Shown here: positions 1-8,196 of the stretch, piece by piece
How positions within the stretch are numbered: position 1 is the stretch's first letter
Layout of the letters: each line of letters starts with the position of its first letter
NCBI GenBank assembly: GCA_900538365.1
Contig: UPXT01000002.1
Span: forward strand, 23,030-87,029
Source of the DNA: an uncultured Acidaminococcus sp.
GTDB lineage: Bacteria > Bacillota > Negativicutes > Acidaminococcales > Acidaminococcaceae
Length of the DNA: 64,000 nt
Reading direction: 5' to 3'
Made by a program: the position numbers and the translations under genes
Notes under the pieces: model-generated
What the model saw: only the letters and a program-made list of their open reading frames with translations
Database searches by the model: none
Told to the model about the DNA's origin: nothing

Positions 1-58
1 TAAAATCAAGGGAAAACAAGCTCTTCATTGCAAGTGTACGTGCTTCTCTTCTACTCAT
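1..58 (-). CDS. nusB: Transcription antitermination factor NusB (N-terminus only)
   Basis: The minus strand from the ATG at 58 reads MSRREARTLAMKSLFSLDF before running off the window. This matches the conserved start of NusB, the RNA-binding factor that works with NusE in transcription antitermination. A GAGG ribosome site lies about five bases upstream. It is the last visible gene of the asp23-amaP-DUF2273-nusB order seen in many Bacillota. Only 19 residues are present, so the call rests on the N-terminal motif plus synteny. Confidence 0.8.
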   Translation of the reverse strand, partial: MSRREARTLAMKSLFSLDF

Positions 59-116
59 AATATCCTCATTTCCATCTAGTTAGGTTTCTGCGTCAAAAGG
101 GCGCGGCGCAATTCAA

Positions 117-341
117 TCATCTACGGTAAGGCGGCAGCAGGTTATCAAGAAGATCGACAAAATCCTCTCCTTCGTCCATCCTGTTGCCGATATAAAAGCC
201 AAGACCTATGCAGATCAGCAGGAATACGGCCCTGAAGAACCCCAGCAAGAGAAAGAGGATTCCCACAAATAGACCCACCCCAGCACCAATGACACGCCAC
301 CGGCTGGTTTCCATGATATTTCTAAACATTTCTTGCCACAT
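117..341 (-). CDS. DUF2273 small membrane protein
   Basis: A 74-residue protein with two closely spaced hydrophobic segments (about residues 17-35 and 38-52) and a charged C-terminal tail. Size, topology and position between amaP and nusB fit the DUF2273 family, which accompanies Asp23/Gls24 genes. A GGGGG ribosome site precedes the ATG by eight bases. In related bacteria these proteins belong to a membrane-attached alkaline or envelope stress complex. The biochemical role of DUF2273 is not known, so function is inferred from the neighbours. Confidence 0.8.
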   Translation of the reverse strand: MWQEMFRNIMETSRWRVIGAGVGLFVGILFLLLGFFRAVFLLICIGLGFYIGNRMDEGEDFVDLLDNLLPPYRR

Positions 342-353
342 GGTTCAGGCCCC

Positions 354-872
354 CTACTCTTTTGCCTTGATGTGTTTAAAATAAAGTTCCACATCGCTGA
401 CTTCCACACCAATGACGGTCAAGATATTTTTCTTCACCGTACGGCGGACTTCTTCCGTCGTATCCGGAATATTGATGCCAGGTTCAATAGAGGCGTTGAT
501 GCGCACTTCAATCTGCTGGCCATTCATCTTGACCTTGGCCTTGGCCCCATGGACACCATAAACGTCGTTCGTGAAGCTGGCAATGTAATCTTCCATGGCA
601 CGCTGGCTTACGTGAATCTGGCCTTCATGTTCCGTATCAATGGTGAGACTGCTGCTGGATCCACGGCTCCAGCCAGCAACAAGAAGACGGATGCTCATGA
701 TAAAAAGGACAGCCCCGCCAACCGTGTATTCCCAGCGTCCGGGGATCCGGCTGGCAAATGACACAAATTCATCAAGCGGCACTAAATTCAAGCTGACAAT
801 CATGATAAGAACAGCGGCTACACCCAAGCTGCAGGTATAAAGCGTCAAAATGATGCGGTCAATGATACTCAT
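354..872 (-). CDS. amaP: Alkaline shock response membrane anchor protein AmaP
   Basis: A 172-residue protein with an N-terminal transmembrane segment (about 10-33), a second hydrophobic segment (about 48-68), then a soluble region related to Asp23. AmaP tethers Asp23 to the membrane in staphylococci. The start codon overlaps the asp23 stop by four bases (ATGA), which points to translational coupling, and DUF2273 and nusB follow. Assignment rests on topology, the Asp23-like C-terminal half and the diagnostic gene order. Confidence 0.82.
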   Translation of the reverse strand: MSIIDRIILTLYTCSLGVAAVLIMIVSLNLVPLDEFVSFASRIPGRWEYTVGGAVLFIMSIRLLVAGWSRGSSSSLTIDTEHEGQIHVSQRAMEDYIASFTNDVYGVHGAKAKVKMNGQQIEVRINASIEPGINIPDTTEEVRRTVKKNILTVIGVEVSDVELYFKHIKAKE

Positions 873-1444
873 GCGTTTACTCCCGAAGCCTCTTGGCTTG
901 CTGTTTCTTCTCCTTGTTCCTTCGATGAGGAATCTGCATCCTCACCTTCAGGATCCTTCGGTTCCTGCTTCAAGGCGGTTTCTTCCCTTACCGCTTCTTT
1001 GTAGCGTTCTTCCAGGGTAGCTACATCCCCCTTTCCCGAGAGGCCTTCCAGCTTATCTTTTCTGACGCCTTCCACATGGATATCCACAGCTGTCACTTCG
1101 TACCCTGCCATATTTTCCACTGCGTCCTTGACTTTTTCCTGAAGTTTGATGGCCACATCGGGAATATTGTAACCATAAGTTATGATGACATGAACCTCAA
1201 CACGGACCGTACGTCCTTCCGTAAACACCTTGATGCCCTTGGAAAAGTTTTGTTTTCCCAGCATTTCATTGATTCCGCCGCGGATCCCGCCGCTCATGCC
1301 ATACACACCGGGTACTTCGGAAGCCGCGAGTCCTGCAACAATGGATAGGACCTCATCATCGACATGGATGGAGCCCATGTCATCCGTTTCAGAGGAAACC
1401 TTTGTTCCATCCTGCAGCATTTCAAGTTCCTTGTTATCGCTCAT
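869..1444 (-). CDS. Asp23/Gls24 family envelope stress protein
   Basis: A 191-residue cytoplasmic protein. Residues of about 15-135 form the Asp23/Gls24 domain, with the typical VDDEVLSIVAGLAASEVPGV start and an EVHVIITYGYNIPDVA segment. The last 50 or so residues are an acidic, Ser/Glu-rich tail that most family members lack. I chose the ATG at 1444 because GAGG lies eight bases upstream; an in-frame GTG at 1453 sits inside that site. Asp23 proteins are abundant membrane-associated factors linked to alkaline and cell-envelope stress. It is first in the operon with amaP, DUF2273 and nusB. Confidence 0.88.
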   Translation of the reverse strand: MSDNKELEMLQDGTKVSSETDDMGSIHVDDEVLSIVAGLAASEVPGVYGMSGGIRGGINEMLGKQNFSKGIKVFTEGRTVRVEVHVIITYGYNIPDVAIKLQEKVKDAVENMAGYEVTAVDIHVEGVRKDKLEGLSGKGDVATLEERYKEAVREETALKQEPKDPEGEDADSSSKEQGEETASQEASGVNA

Positions 1445-1603
1445 CAATTTCACCTCAGATGAAAGAATATACGTGAAACCATGTTGGTATCAAATAATTA
1501 TAACACAGGCTGCTTATCTTTCCAATGACCTAGGAAGGGATTTTACGCCGTGAAAAGGCGCTCGCTGCCTTCCCCTATTATGCCGAAAAAAAGCCCCTTT
1601 ACC

Positions 1604-1646
1604 ACAAAAAAAAGTACGGACCACCTGGAGCTGATCCGTACTTTTT
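1604..1646 (-). terminator. Terminator after gltS
   Basis: An 11-base inverted repeat (AAAAGTACGGA / TCCGTACTTTT) is followed on the minus strand by a run of T residues, just after the gltS stop. Confidence 0.85.
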
Positions 1647-1655
1647 CTTATGAAC

Positions 1656-2876
1656 TTAGCGAATCCCGGCACAGAAGTTGATGAACCAGGTGATGATGAT
1701 GGCGTTCGTAATATTGCTCAGAAACCCACCAATGACTGGTACAACAAAGAAGGCCAGTTTGGAATATCTGTACTTGTCGCAGACGGTCTTCATGGTCGTC
1801 ATGGATACAGGCACAGCACCCGTACCAAATCCCGTATGGCCAACAGCGATGATGGCAGCATCGTAGTTCTTGCCGCAAGCATAGAAGTCGACAACATAGC
1901 AGTAGATGAGGATCATGATCACCTGGGCAAGGAGCATGACAACCATCGGGCCAGCAAGACCGGCAAGCTGCCACAGCTTCATGGAGATGATGGACAGGGA
2001 AACGAAAAGACCCAAGGAAAATTCACCAACCGTATCAATGCCTTCATACAGTGATTCCGGTGTATCTTTCTTGCTGTCCAGGTACAGACGAACAAGGATA
2101 CCAGCCAGCATGGTGCAGACATGGATTGGGAAGTTGATCTTCAGGGATTTCAAAATTGCCATGAAAACAGCTCCTAAGCCCAAGCAGAAGCACATCAGGA
2201 ACATGGCCTTTACGATATCACCCTTGAACATCGGGGTCCCGACTTCTTTCCCTGTTTCCTGTGCTTTTTCTGCCTGTCCGTCAAGGGCAGGATCTTCCAG
2301 GTGATGCCGTCTGATGATCCAACGGCCAAAAGGACCACCAATCATGCAGCCTGCAATCAGACCGAAAGTCGCGGAAGCAATCGCAACTTCCATTGCAGCA
2401 GAAGCACCTTGCGCTACGGCCAGCGGGGCAAACGCGGCAGCATTGCCATGACCGCCCGTCATCGGCGTGGAACCCGTCATGAGGGCAATCAAGGGATCAA
2501 CCCCCATGGCGACACCAATTCCCACGGAAAGGACATTCTGCAAAATAGCAAAGACGGCAGCAGAGATTGTAAAGATGATGACAAGTTTCCCACCCTTTTT
2601 CAAAAGGGAAAGACTGGCTGCAGCGCCGCTTGCGGCAAAGAAGATGCAGTAAAAGAGGCTGTTTGCGACTTTATAGTCGAAACTCAGTTCAGCTATCCCT
2701 GTTTCATAAAGCGCCAGGGAAATCAAGGAAATAATTGTGCCGCCGACGACAGCGCCTGGCAGGCAGTACTTTCTTAAAAACGGAAATTTTTGACGGCACC
2801 AGTTACCGAGCCAAATAGCAATAACGGCAAGGGCCAACGATTGGAACATGTCAAGCTTAATGGCTAGACCACCCAT
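1656..2876 (-). CDS. gltS: Sodium/glutamate symporter GltS
   Basis: A 406-residue polytopic membrane protein with about ten hydrophobic segments. It carries GltS-type sequence, including the glycine-rich TGSTPMTGGHGNAAAF loop near residue 135 and a second re-entrant-like region with VGHTGFGTGAVPVSMTTM near residue 347. GltS imports L-glutamate driven by sodium. A GAGGGGG ribosome site lies eight bases before the ATG, a consensus-like promoter lies at 2944-2972 and a terminator follows, so it is a single-gene unit. Glutamate uptake fits an amino-acid-fermenting anaerobe. Confidence 0.93.
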   Translation of the reverse strand: MGGLAIKLDMFQSLALAVIAIWLGNWCRQKFPFLRKYCLPGAVVGGTIISLISLALYETGIAELSFDYKVANSLFYCIFFAASGAAASLSLLKKGGKLVIIFTISAAVFAILQNVLSVGIGVAMGVDPLIALMTGSTPMTGGHGNAAAFAPLAVAQGASAAMEVAIASATFGLIAGCMIGGPFGRWIIRRHHLEDPALDGQAEKAQETGKEVGTPMFKGDIVKAMFLMCFCLGLGAVFMAILKSLKINFPIHVCTMLAGILVRLYLDSKKDTPESLYEGIDTVGEFSLGLFVSLSIISMKLWQLAGLAGPMVVMLLAQVIMILIYCYVVDFYACGKNYDAAIIAVGHTGFGTGAVPVSMTTMKTVCDKYRYSKLAFFVVPVIGGFLSNITNAIIITWFINFCAGIR

Positions 2877-2943
2877 AAATAAAACCCCCTCAATTTATTG
2901 TGGAAACGGATTCCAGCATTCCATCTCCTTTCCTACAATTTCT

Positions 2944-2972
2944 ATTATAACAATTCGCTTTTTTGATTACAA
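2944..2972 (-). promoter_or_regulatory. Predicted promoter of gltS
   Basis: Minus strand TTGTAA (2967-2972), a 17-base spacer, then TATAAT (2944-2949), about 70 bases before the gltS start. The rest of the gap up to 3162 is AT-rich with no gene that I can support. Confidence 0.65.
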
Positions 2973-3162
2973 GTAAAATTCAGAGTATTTCCATATATAA
3001 TCAGATACTCATACATTTATTAATTTCATCATAAATAAGACAATCAAGATTGTACAAGCAAAGAAAAACCTTTGGAAAAGAAAAGATGGACAGTCATCCT
3101 GGATGATTGAAAGGCGGTAAGTACCCTTGGACCAACAAACTGTTCTTTTCCTAAAAAACCTG

Positions 3163-3190
3163 AAAACGCCCATGTCTGCCATGGGCGTTT
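3163..3190 (-). terminator. Terminator after the double-cupin gene
   Basis: An 11-base-pair stem (AAACGCCCATG / CATGGGCGTTT) with a five-base loop, followed on the minus strand by TTTTC and, a few bases on, TTTTTT. Confidence 0.8.
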
Positions 3191-3213
3191 CCTAACACAT
3201 AATCCGAGCTTTC

Positions 3214-4101
3214 TTATTTTGTCTGTCCCTTAACGGGGGTATTCTTGGCAATGAGATCAATAAAGACGAGGTCTTCATCCTTATCGTTTCTAAGAGCGTG
3301 GCTTTCGCCGGGCCCCGCAATCGTAACGGAACGAGGACCGACAACCGTTTCCTTTCCCGCTCCATCCGTGAATACGCCTTCACCAGAAAGGATGATGTAG
3401 GTATCATCGTTATCTGCATGTTTGTGCATGCCAATGGAAGCGCCCTTTTTCAGCGTCATCCGGCCAATCTCCTTGATGGCCTGATCCTGTGTGGCAGCCT
3501 CCCGACGGAAAGCAAAACGACCGAACAAAATGCCCGTTCCTTTACCCGCGCCCGCTTTTTCTACGTCCTTCTCAAACTGTGCGGAAACAGGGAAGTATTG
3601 AGTGGTTCCCTCTTTAGCCATTTTAGAAAGATCGGCACTGTCATTTTTAGCAATGATATCAAGGAAGACCAGATCCTCCTTGCCAAGGTTGGCAAGACCA
3701 TGGGTCTGACCAGGACGGGCAATGGTCATATCGCCGGCACCGACCACCCAGGCATTGCCGTTTCCGTCCGTAAAAATACCTTTGCCGGAGATGATGAGGT
3801 ACGCATCTTCATTATCCTTGTGCGTGTGACTGCCAATATAGGAGCCAGGTTTCAGCGTCATCCAGCCGATTTCCTTGATGGCGTCAGATTTCAGGGCCTG
3901 TTCCCTGCGGAAAGCAAACTCGCCATGGAGCACGCCTTGTCCGCCGCCAGCTCCAGTGACGTCTTTTACAAAAAGATCTTCATTTACGTAGCACTGGCCA
4001 TGTTTTTCCGGAACCAGCTGGGCCGGTGCTGGTTTTGCATAAACTGTACCAGCCGTCATCAGAGCTGCAGCAAGACAAAAAGCCATCCAGTTTCGTTTCA
4101 T
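3214..4101 (-). CDS. Exported tandem-cupin domain protein
   Basis: A 295-residue protein starting MKRNWMAFCLAAALMTAGTV, a clear signal peptide probably cut after Ala-Lys near residue 22. Two homologous cupin domains follow (about 60-160 and 190-295), each with the metal-ligand pattern: GSHTHKDNED with a later GQTHGL, and GMHKHADNDD with a later GESHAL. The internal repeat indicates a duplicated cupin, a bicupin-like layout. I chose the ATG at 4101 because GGAGG lies just upstream; a longer frame to 4143 lacks such a site. Substrate and enzymatic activity are unknown. Export of a bicupin is somewhat unusual. It appears monocistronic. Confidence 0.8.
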   Translation of the reverse strand: MKRNWMAFCLAAALMTAGTVYAKPAPAQLVPEKHGQCYVNEDLFVKDVTGAGGGQGVLHGEFAFRREQALKSDAIKEIGWMTLKPGSYIGSHTHKDNEDAYLIISGKGIFTDGNGNAWVVGAGDMTIARPGQTHGLANLGKEDLVFLDIIAKNDSADLSKMAKEGTTQYFPVSAQFEKDVEKAGAGKGTGILFGRFAFRREAATQDQAIKEIGRMTLKKGASIGMHKHADNDDTYIILSGEGVFTDGAGKETVVGPRSVTIAGPGESHALRNDKDEDLVFIDLIAKNTPVKGQTK

Positions 4102-4320
4102 AGTTACTCCTCCTATCTTCTGGAAACCCTTTACTAGGTTCATTGTAGTCCTCTATTTTTCAGAATTCAAGAAACTTTCTTATATTATAACGTAAGCTAG
4201 GAAAAAGTGAAGAAGGAACCGTGATTTTAGAGCGCCCCCTTGTTTTATTAAACTAACGGCTGTAAAATGCAGACATATCCCATATCCACTGTATGCCGCT
4301 ATATTACGGAGGTGACCCTT

Positions 4321-4680
4321 ATGCAGCACGAGTGCCGAATTACCGTCCTTGAGACAAAGGTTTTTCCCGAATATCAAAAGGCCTATTTGGCTGACCCAAC
4401 TTCGGGACCTTGTCCCTGTTTCAAAAAAGGCGATACCTTTCTCCTGAAACGGACACCCAAGCAGGATGATTTCTATCACCTGATGAATGGCCAGTTTTGC
4501 GGTGAGGCTTGGGACGCCATCAGCCGTTATGTCTACACGGCCCTTCAAGGCGGTTCGATCATGCATGGCTGGACGAAGGATGAACGTATGATGATTGCCT
4601 GCTGCAACGATGGGACGAGGCCCGTGATTTTTAAGATTGAACGTATCGATATCCCCGAAACGGATGAGGAGCGGGCATGA
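4321..4680 (+). CDS. TIGR04076 family protein
   Basis: A 119-residue soluble protein starting MQHECRITVLETKV with a strong ribosome site (GGAGGTG) nine bases upstream. The opening KITVL-like strand, the GPCPCFKKGDTF motif (about residues 26-37) and the later Trp/Cys-rich segment match what I know of the TIGR04076 family of small, often Cys-containing proteins of unknown function. An upstream in-frame ATG at 4267 would add 18 residues without a good ribosome site. It is convergent with the histidine kinase operon and shares a terminator with it. No function is proposed. Confidence 0.75.
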   Translation: MQHECRITVLETKVFPEYQKAYLADPTSGPCPCFKKGDTFLLKRTPKQDDFYHLMNGQFCGEAWDAISRYVYTALQGGSIMHGWTKDERMMIACCNDGTRPVIFKIERIDIPETDEERA

Positions 4681-4746
4681 CTCAAAAAACAAGACTTTAC
4701 AAACCACAAAAAAGACGCCTATACTGGATAATGTCCCGCAAAGAAA

Positions 4747-4789
4747 AAAGACCCGATGAAGCCGTATGACACAGCCACATCGGGTCTTT
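4747..4789. terminator. Bidirectional terminator between convergent genes
   Basis: A 12-base-pair stem (AAAGACCCGATG / CATCGGGTCTTT) flanked by A-rich and T-rich runs on both sides. It serves the TIGR04076 gene (+) and the histidine kinase gene (-). Confidence 0.85.
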
Positions 4790-4796
4790 CTTTACT

Positions 4797-6059
4797 TTAT
4801 CGTTCAAAGGTCAGTGCATAGGTAATGATATGGTCCTTATAGGATACGGAAATCTGCCCATCCAGGAGGGCAACCATCTCCTTTGCCATGGATAGGCCAA
4901 TCCCGTAGCCAGGAATGGTGCTGTCATGGGAACTGTCACCGCGATAAAACCGCTCAAAATAATGGGAGTAGTCCTCCCCTTCCCCTTTGGCATAATCGTT
5001 GGAAATGGCAATGATAAAACCTTGTTTGCCCCTGCGGGTCAGCGACGCCGCAATGGTTCCTTTGGCGTCGCAGTATTTGACCGCGTTATCCATAAGGATA
5101 TTGATCAGCTCCATAAGGGAGCGCTGTTCTGTCATAACAGGAAGGGTATCCGGCGCTGTTATGGATAGTGTCTTTTCATCTGCTTTGACAAGGGGCCTGA
5201 ACTGTTCCACCGTATCCTTAAAAAGAGGCGTCAAATCCAGCTCTTCTTTCCGCAGGTCTTCTTTGCGTTTTTCGCCCATCTTTGAAAGGGTGATAAGGCT
5301 TGAGATAAGGCGGGAAAGGCGCTTGACCTGCGTCAGGATATTGGCTGTCCACTCACTCTTTCCCTGGATGAGTTCTAAGGCCTCCGTATTGGCTGAAATG
5401 ATGGCAATCGGGGTCTTGAGTTCGTGGCCGGCATTGGTAATGAAACGCTTCTGGTTTTCCATATTATCGACGAAAGGCCGAATGATGAGGTTGCAAAGTC
5501 CCGTCAGTACAAGGACGTAAACTAGGATGCAGCCAATACCAAAGCGCAGGGAATAGCGGACAAAGCTTTCCACAGCGGCAACATCCTTTGTGGAGTCCAT
5601 AATGACAATGCGGTATTGATGATTGTCAAGAGGCGTCACCATATAGCTGTAACTTGCCCGGTTCTTGCGAAAGATTCCCCGCTCCTTGTGGGATTCGATG
5701 ACGCTCCGGACGACCTGAACCGCCTCGCTTTCACTAAAAGAAGCGATGCGGGAAAGGTTGACATCTTCTACATTGCCAAGGCGGTCAAGGACAATACTGA
5801 AATAGCGGATTTGATAAATCGATTCCGGGGAATCATTATACCAATCCGGATCCTCAATCCAGGATGAGGGCCGTTCTCCTTCCCGCCGCGGAAGCTGCCC
5901 TCCATTTTCGGAGATACTTGTAAGGAGCGAAAAAACGGAATGCTGCATACGCATATAGGAAATCGTATTGATGAGCCCTAATGCGCCAACCACAATGATG
6001 ATGACGGCAAGGGTGCCAACGAGAATGAATTTGCGCCGCAGACGCTGGATTTCAGCCAT
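4797..6059 (-). CDS. Two-component sensor histidine kinase
   Basis: A 420-residue membrane kinase. TM1 spans about 11-32, an extracytoplasmic region about 33-170 and TM2 about 172-194. The HisKA motif NAGHELKTP places the phosphorylated His at 212. An HATPase domain follows, with the N-box NILMDNAVKYC and the G-box GYGIGLSMAKE. The linker between TM2 and HisKA is very short, leaving no room for a normal HAMP domain. I chose the ATG at 6059 because AGGAGG lies six bases upstream and the start overlaps the regulator stop by eight bases (ATGGCTGA). It is the last gene of an alarmone synthetase-regulator-kinase operon. The signal sensed is unknown. Confidence 0.92.
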   Translation of the reverse strand: MAEIQRLRRKFILVGTLAVIIIVVGALGLINTISYMRMQHSVFSLLTSISENGGQLPRREGERPSSWIEDPDWYNDSPESIYQIRYFSIVLDRLGNVEDVNLSRIASFSESEAVQVVRSVIESHKERGIFRKNRASYSYMVTPLDNHQYRIVIMDSTKDVAAVESFVRYSLRFGIGCILVYVLVLTGLCNLIIRPFVDNMENQKRFITNAGHELKTPIAIISANTEALELIQGKSEWTANILTQVKRLSRLISSLITLSKMGEKRKEDLRKEELDLTPLFKDTVEQFRPLVKADEKTLSITAPDTLPVMTEQRSLMELINILMDNAVKYCDAKGTIAASLTRRGKQGFIIAISNDYAKGEGEDYSHYFERFYRGDSSHDSTIPGYGIGLSMAKEMVALLDGQISVSYKDHIITYALTFER

Positions 6060-6732
6060 TTGCGGCCTCCTGGGAAACGAGGCGGAAACTGCCATTTTCC
6101 TCGCCTTCTATGGTGCAGTTGCTGCCGATGGCCCGAAGTTTCTCCCGCAGATAAGAAATATAGATCCAGACCACGCCAGGCCCTTTATCTTCCTCATACT
6201 GCCAGACATGGGAGAGAAGCAGCTCCGTTGAAAGGGCTTTTCCTTCATTGAGCATGAGCAGTTTCATCAGTTCCGTTTCCTTAGCAGAAAGACGAACACT
6301 GCTCGTACAGGAAAGTTCTCCTTCACCGACCTTGAGGGTGAGCGTCCCTGTTGTGAGATCTTCCCGGTCCTTCTGGCGGCGCCGCGTCATGGAACGGATT
6401 CGGGCAAGGAGTTCGCCCATGGCAAAGGGTTTCGTCAGGTAATCATCGGCCCCTGCATCCAGTCCTGTAATGCGGTCATCGACTTCTGATTTTGCTGTAA
6501 GGAAAATTGCCGGTGTCTCATTGCCGCTTTGCCGGATTTCAGAAAGGGCCGTCACGCCATCCTTGATGGGCATCATGATATCAAAGATGAGGCAGTCATA
6601 GGGCTTTTGCGCAGCCGCCTCGACGGCTTCCGCCCCATTTTGCACGGTATCCACCGTATAGCCTGAATGGGTCAGGACAGCAGAAATAGCCATGCTCATG
6701 GCTTTTTCATCTTCAGCAAGCAAAATATTCAT
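6052..6732 (-). CDS. OmpR-family response regulator
   Basis: A 226-residue regulator. The receiver domain (1-115) has the acidic pair near residues 7-9, the phospho-acceptor Asp51 in DIMMPIKDG, Thr79 and Lys101 in DDYLTKPF. A C-terminal winged-helix DNA-binding domain (about 128-222) follows. It is translationally coupled to the downstream kinase by an eight-base overlap, and begins three bases after the stop of the small alarmone synthetase gene. The kinase is its evident partner. The target genes cannot be read from the sequence. Confidence 0.94.
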   Translation of the reverse strand: MNILLAEDEKAMSMAISAVLTHSGYTVDTVQNGAEAVEAAAQKPYDCLIFDIMMPIKDGVTALSEIRQSGNETPAIFLTAKSEVDDRITGLDAGADDYLTKPFAMGELLARIRSMTRRRQKDREDLTTGTLTLKVGEGELSCTSSVRLSAKETELMKLLMLNEGKALSTELLLSHVWQYEEDKGPGVVWIYISYLREKLRAIGSNCTIEGEENGSFRLVSQEAANG

Positions 6733-6735
6733 CCC

Positions 6736-7371
6736 TCAAGACTCCTTTTTATGATTTTTGCGGATAAGATGGCGAATGGTCTGCATGGAAAGGTCACAGG
6801 CCGCAAGCTCATCGGCACAGCGCTTCAATTCTTCGACAATAAGGGCGGGATCTTCTATGTCCTGTTTGTATTTCACTTCATGTTCCAGACTTGCCCAGGA
6901 ATCCATGGCAATGGTCCGCAGCTGCAATTCCGCAAAAAATCGGCCTGGATTCTTTCCATCGATGTCCTCAAACGGGACCGTCACTTCGATGATGATGTGG
7001 TAGCTGCGATAGCCATTTGGCTTTACGTGAGTGATATAGTCTTTTTCCTTGATGATTCGGCAGAAAGGAACGCTGCGGATGGCCTCAAGGTTGGAATAGA
7101 TATCATCGATAAAACGGCAGACAATACGAATACCAATGGCATCATTCAGTTCCCGCAGCGCAGAGCGAGCCGTTACGGGAAGCCCCTTCCGCACACACTT
7201 TTCATTCATGCTGTCAATGCTTTTGACACGGTAAATCAAATGCTCATAGGCTGGCTCCCCGGTTTTTTCTTTGCAGGCACGACTATAGTCCTCAATTTTC
7301 CCAACAAGATAGTTCATGACGCGCTCAAGGGTTGGCTGCCAATCGGCATAGGACGGATTTGATTGTGTCAT
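6736..7371 (-). CDS. Small alarmone synthetase, GTP pyrophosphokinase family
   Basis: A 211-residue RelA/SpoT synthetase-domain protein with no hydrolase, TGS or ACT domain, matching small alarmone synthetases of the YjbM/YwaC type. Visible motifs include YRVKSIDSMNEKC (ATP-binding basic stretch), DAIGIRIVCRF, KPNGYRSYHI (the GYR substrate motif) and AELQLRTIAMDSWASLEHEVKYK. It would transfer pyrophosphate from ATP to GDP or GTP to make (p)ppGpp. It is the first gene of the operon with the response regulator and kinase, with a three-base gap. AAAGGAGG lies 11 bases before the ATG, and TACAAT further upstream is a plausible -10 element. Confidence 0.9.
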   Translation of the reverse strand: MTQSNPSYADWQPTLERVMNYLVGKIEDYSRACKEKTGEPAYEHLIYRVKSIDSMNEKCVRKGLPVTARSALRELNDAIGIRIVCRFIDDIYSNLEAIRSVPFCRIIKEKDYITHVKPNGYRSYHIIIEVTVPFEDIDGKNPGRFFAELQLRTIAMDSWASLEHEVKYKQDIEDPALIVEELKRCADELAACDLSMQTIRHLIRKNHKKES

Positions 7372-7462
7372 AGTGGCATGAACCTCCTTTTACGGTACTT
7401 TCTTTATTGTATCATAGCAGGGAGCCCCAAAAAGGAAATAATCTGAAACAAAATGGACACGG

Positions 7463-7498
7463 TAAAAAAGGGATAAGGGAAACCCTCTCCCTTATCCC
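7463..7498 (-). terminator. Terminator after the DUF2905 gene
   Basis: A perfect ten-base-pair stem (GGGATAAGGG / CCCTTATCCC) followed on the minus strand by six T residues. Confidence 0.85.
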
Positions 7499-7518
7499 CG
7501 TTCCCTCGCTTGATCCCA

Positions 7519-7719
7519 TCAGTGAAATAAACGCAGGATCAGGTTAAGCACAATGCTCACAACAATACAGCTTACAATAGGAAAATAAAAGCTGCCATGC
7601 TTTCCCGTAAGGGAAATATCTCCCGGCAAATGCCCCAAGGGAAGGAAATGGGAGCCAAACTCCACGAAAAGACCTATTACGACGAATAGGATGCCAATGG
7701 TGATCATCAATCGGCCCAT
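7519..7719 (-). CDS. DUF2905 family small membrane protein
   Basis: A 66-residue protein with two hydrophobic segments (about 5-25 and 45-64) joined by a loop with the pattern LGHLPGDISLTGKHGSFYFP. That loop is the hallmark of DUF2905 proteins, in which a PGD motif sits between two membrane helices. The function of the family is unknown. The gene lies 18 bases downstream of the small secreted-protein gene and is probably cotranscribed with it, then a strong terminator ends the unit. Confidence 0.85.
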   Translation of the reverse strand: MGRLMITIGILFVVIGLFVEFGSHFLPLGHLPGDISLTGKHGSFYFPIVSCIVVSIVLNLILRLFH

Positions 7720-7737
7720 GGACGCACCCTTCCCTTC

Positions 7738-8067
7738 TTAATTTACGCCTGGAAAGGCAGATACATACTGAATGGTGATATCAGGGAAACTATTGACAAA
7801 TTGGACCGTAAAGTCCTCGCCATATTCAACGAACTGCCACTCTCCAATTTCATCTGGGAAATAGTCAACCACTTTCACTTTAAGGTCAGGGAAAGCATTG
7901 ACGACCTTGACCTTGATATCGGCATTATATTCAACAATGCGCACTTTCCCACTGAGACGGATCTTTCCAAAATATCCATCCTTGGATACACCAGAAGCCC
8001 ACCCGGTAAGCGGCAGGGCAAGGGCAAACAGCAACAGGCAAAAAATGGACAGTATGCGTTTTTTCAT
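7738..8067 (-). CDS. Small secreted repeat protein, putative 7(1) septoil-knot family
   Basis: A 109-residue protein with a signal peptide (about 1-25, ending GWASG). The mature part is a short-period repeat: strand-like VKVV or VQFV units each followed by FPD or FPG (VVNAFPDLKVKVVDYFPD, then FVNSFPDITIQYVSAFPG), with a GEWQFVEYG insert in the middle. From memory this V-x-x-FPD periodicity is the signature of the family named 7(1) septoil knot, small beta proteins with a deep 7_1 knot. I could not run a profile search. No enzymatic motif is visible. It is probably the first gene of a two-gene unit with the DUF2905 gene. Confidence 0.6.
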   Translation of the reverse strand: MKKRILSIFCLLLFALALPLTGWASGVSKDGYFGKIRLSGKVRIVEYNADIKVKVVNAFPDLKVKVVDYFPDEIGEWQFVEYGEDFTVQFVNSFPDITIQYVSAFPGVN

Positions 8068-8144
8068 CGGCCTTCCCTCCTTTCTCTTATTATAACAGAA
8101 ATATCCACTAAAAAAAGAGGCTAAGGGGTGTTATTCTTCCCACA

Positions 8145-8184
8145 AAAAGAGGCTGTGAAGAAAGCATTCACGCATTCTTCACAG
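8145..8184 (-). terminator. Terminator after guaB
   Basis: A perfect ten-base-pair stem (CTGTGAAGAA / TTCTTCACAG), followed on the minus strand by CCTCTTTTTG. Confidence 0.85.
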
Positions 8185-8196
8185 CTAGTTACAGGC

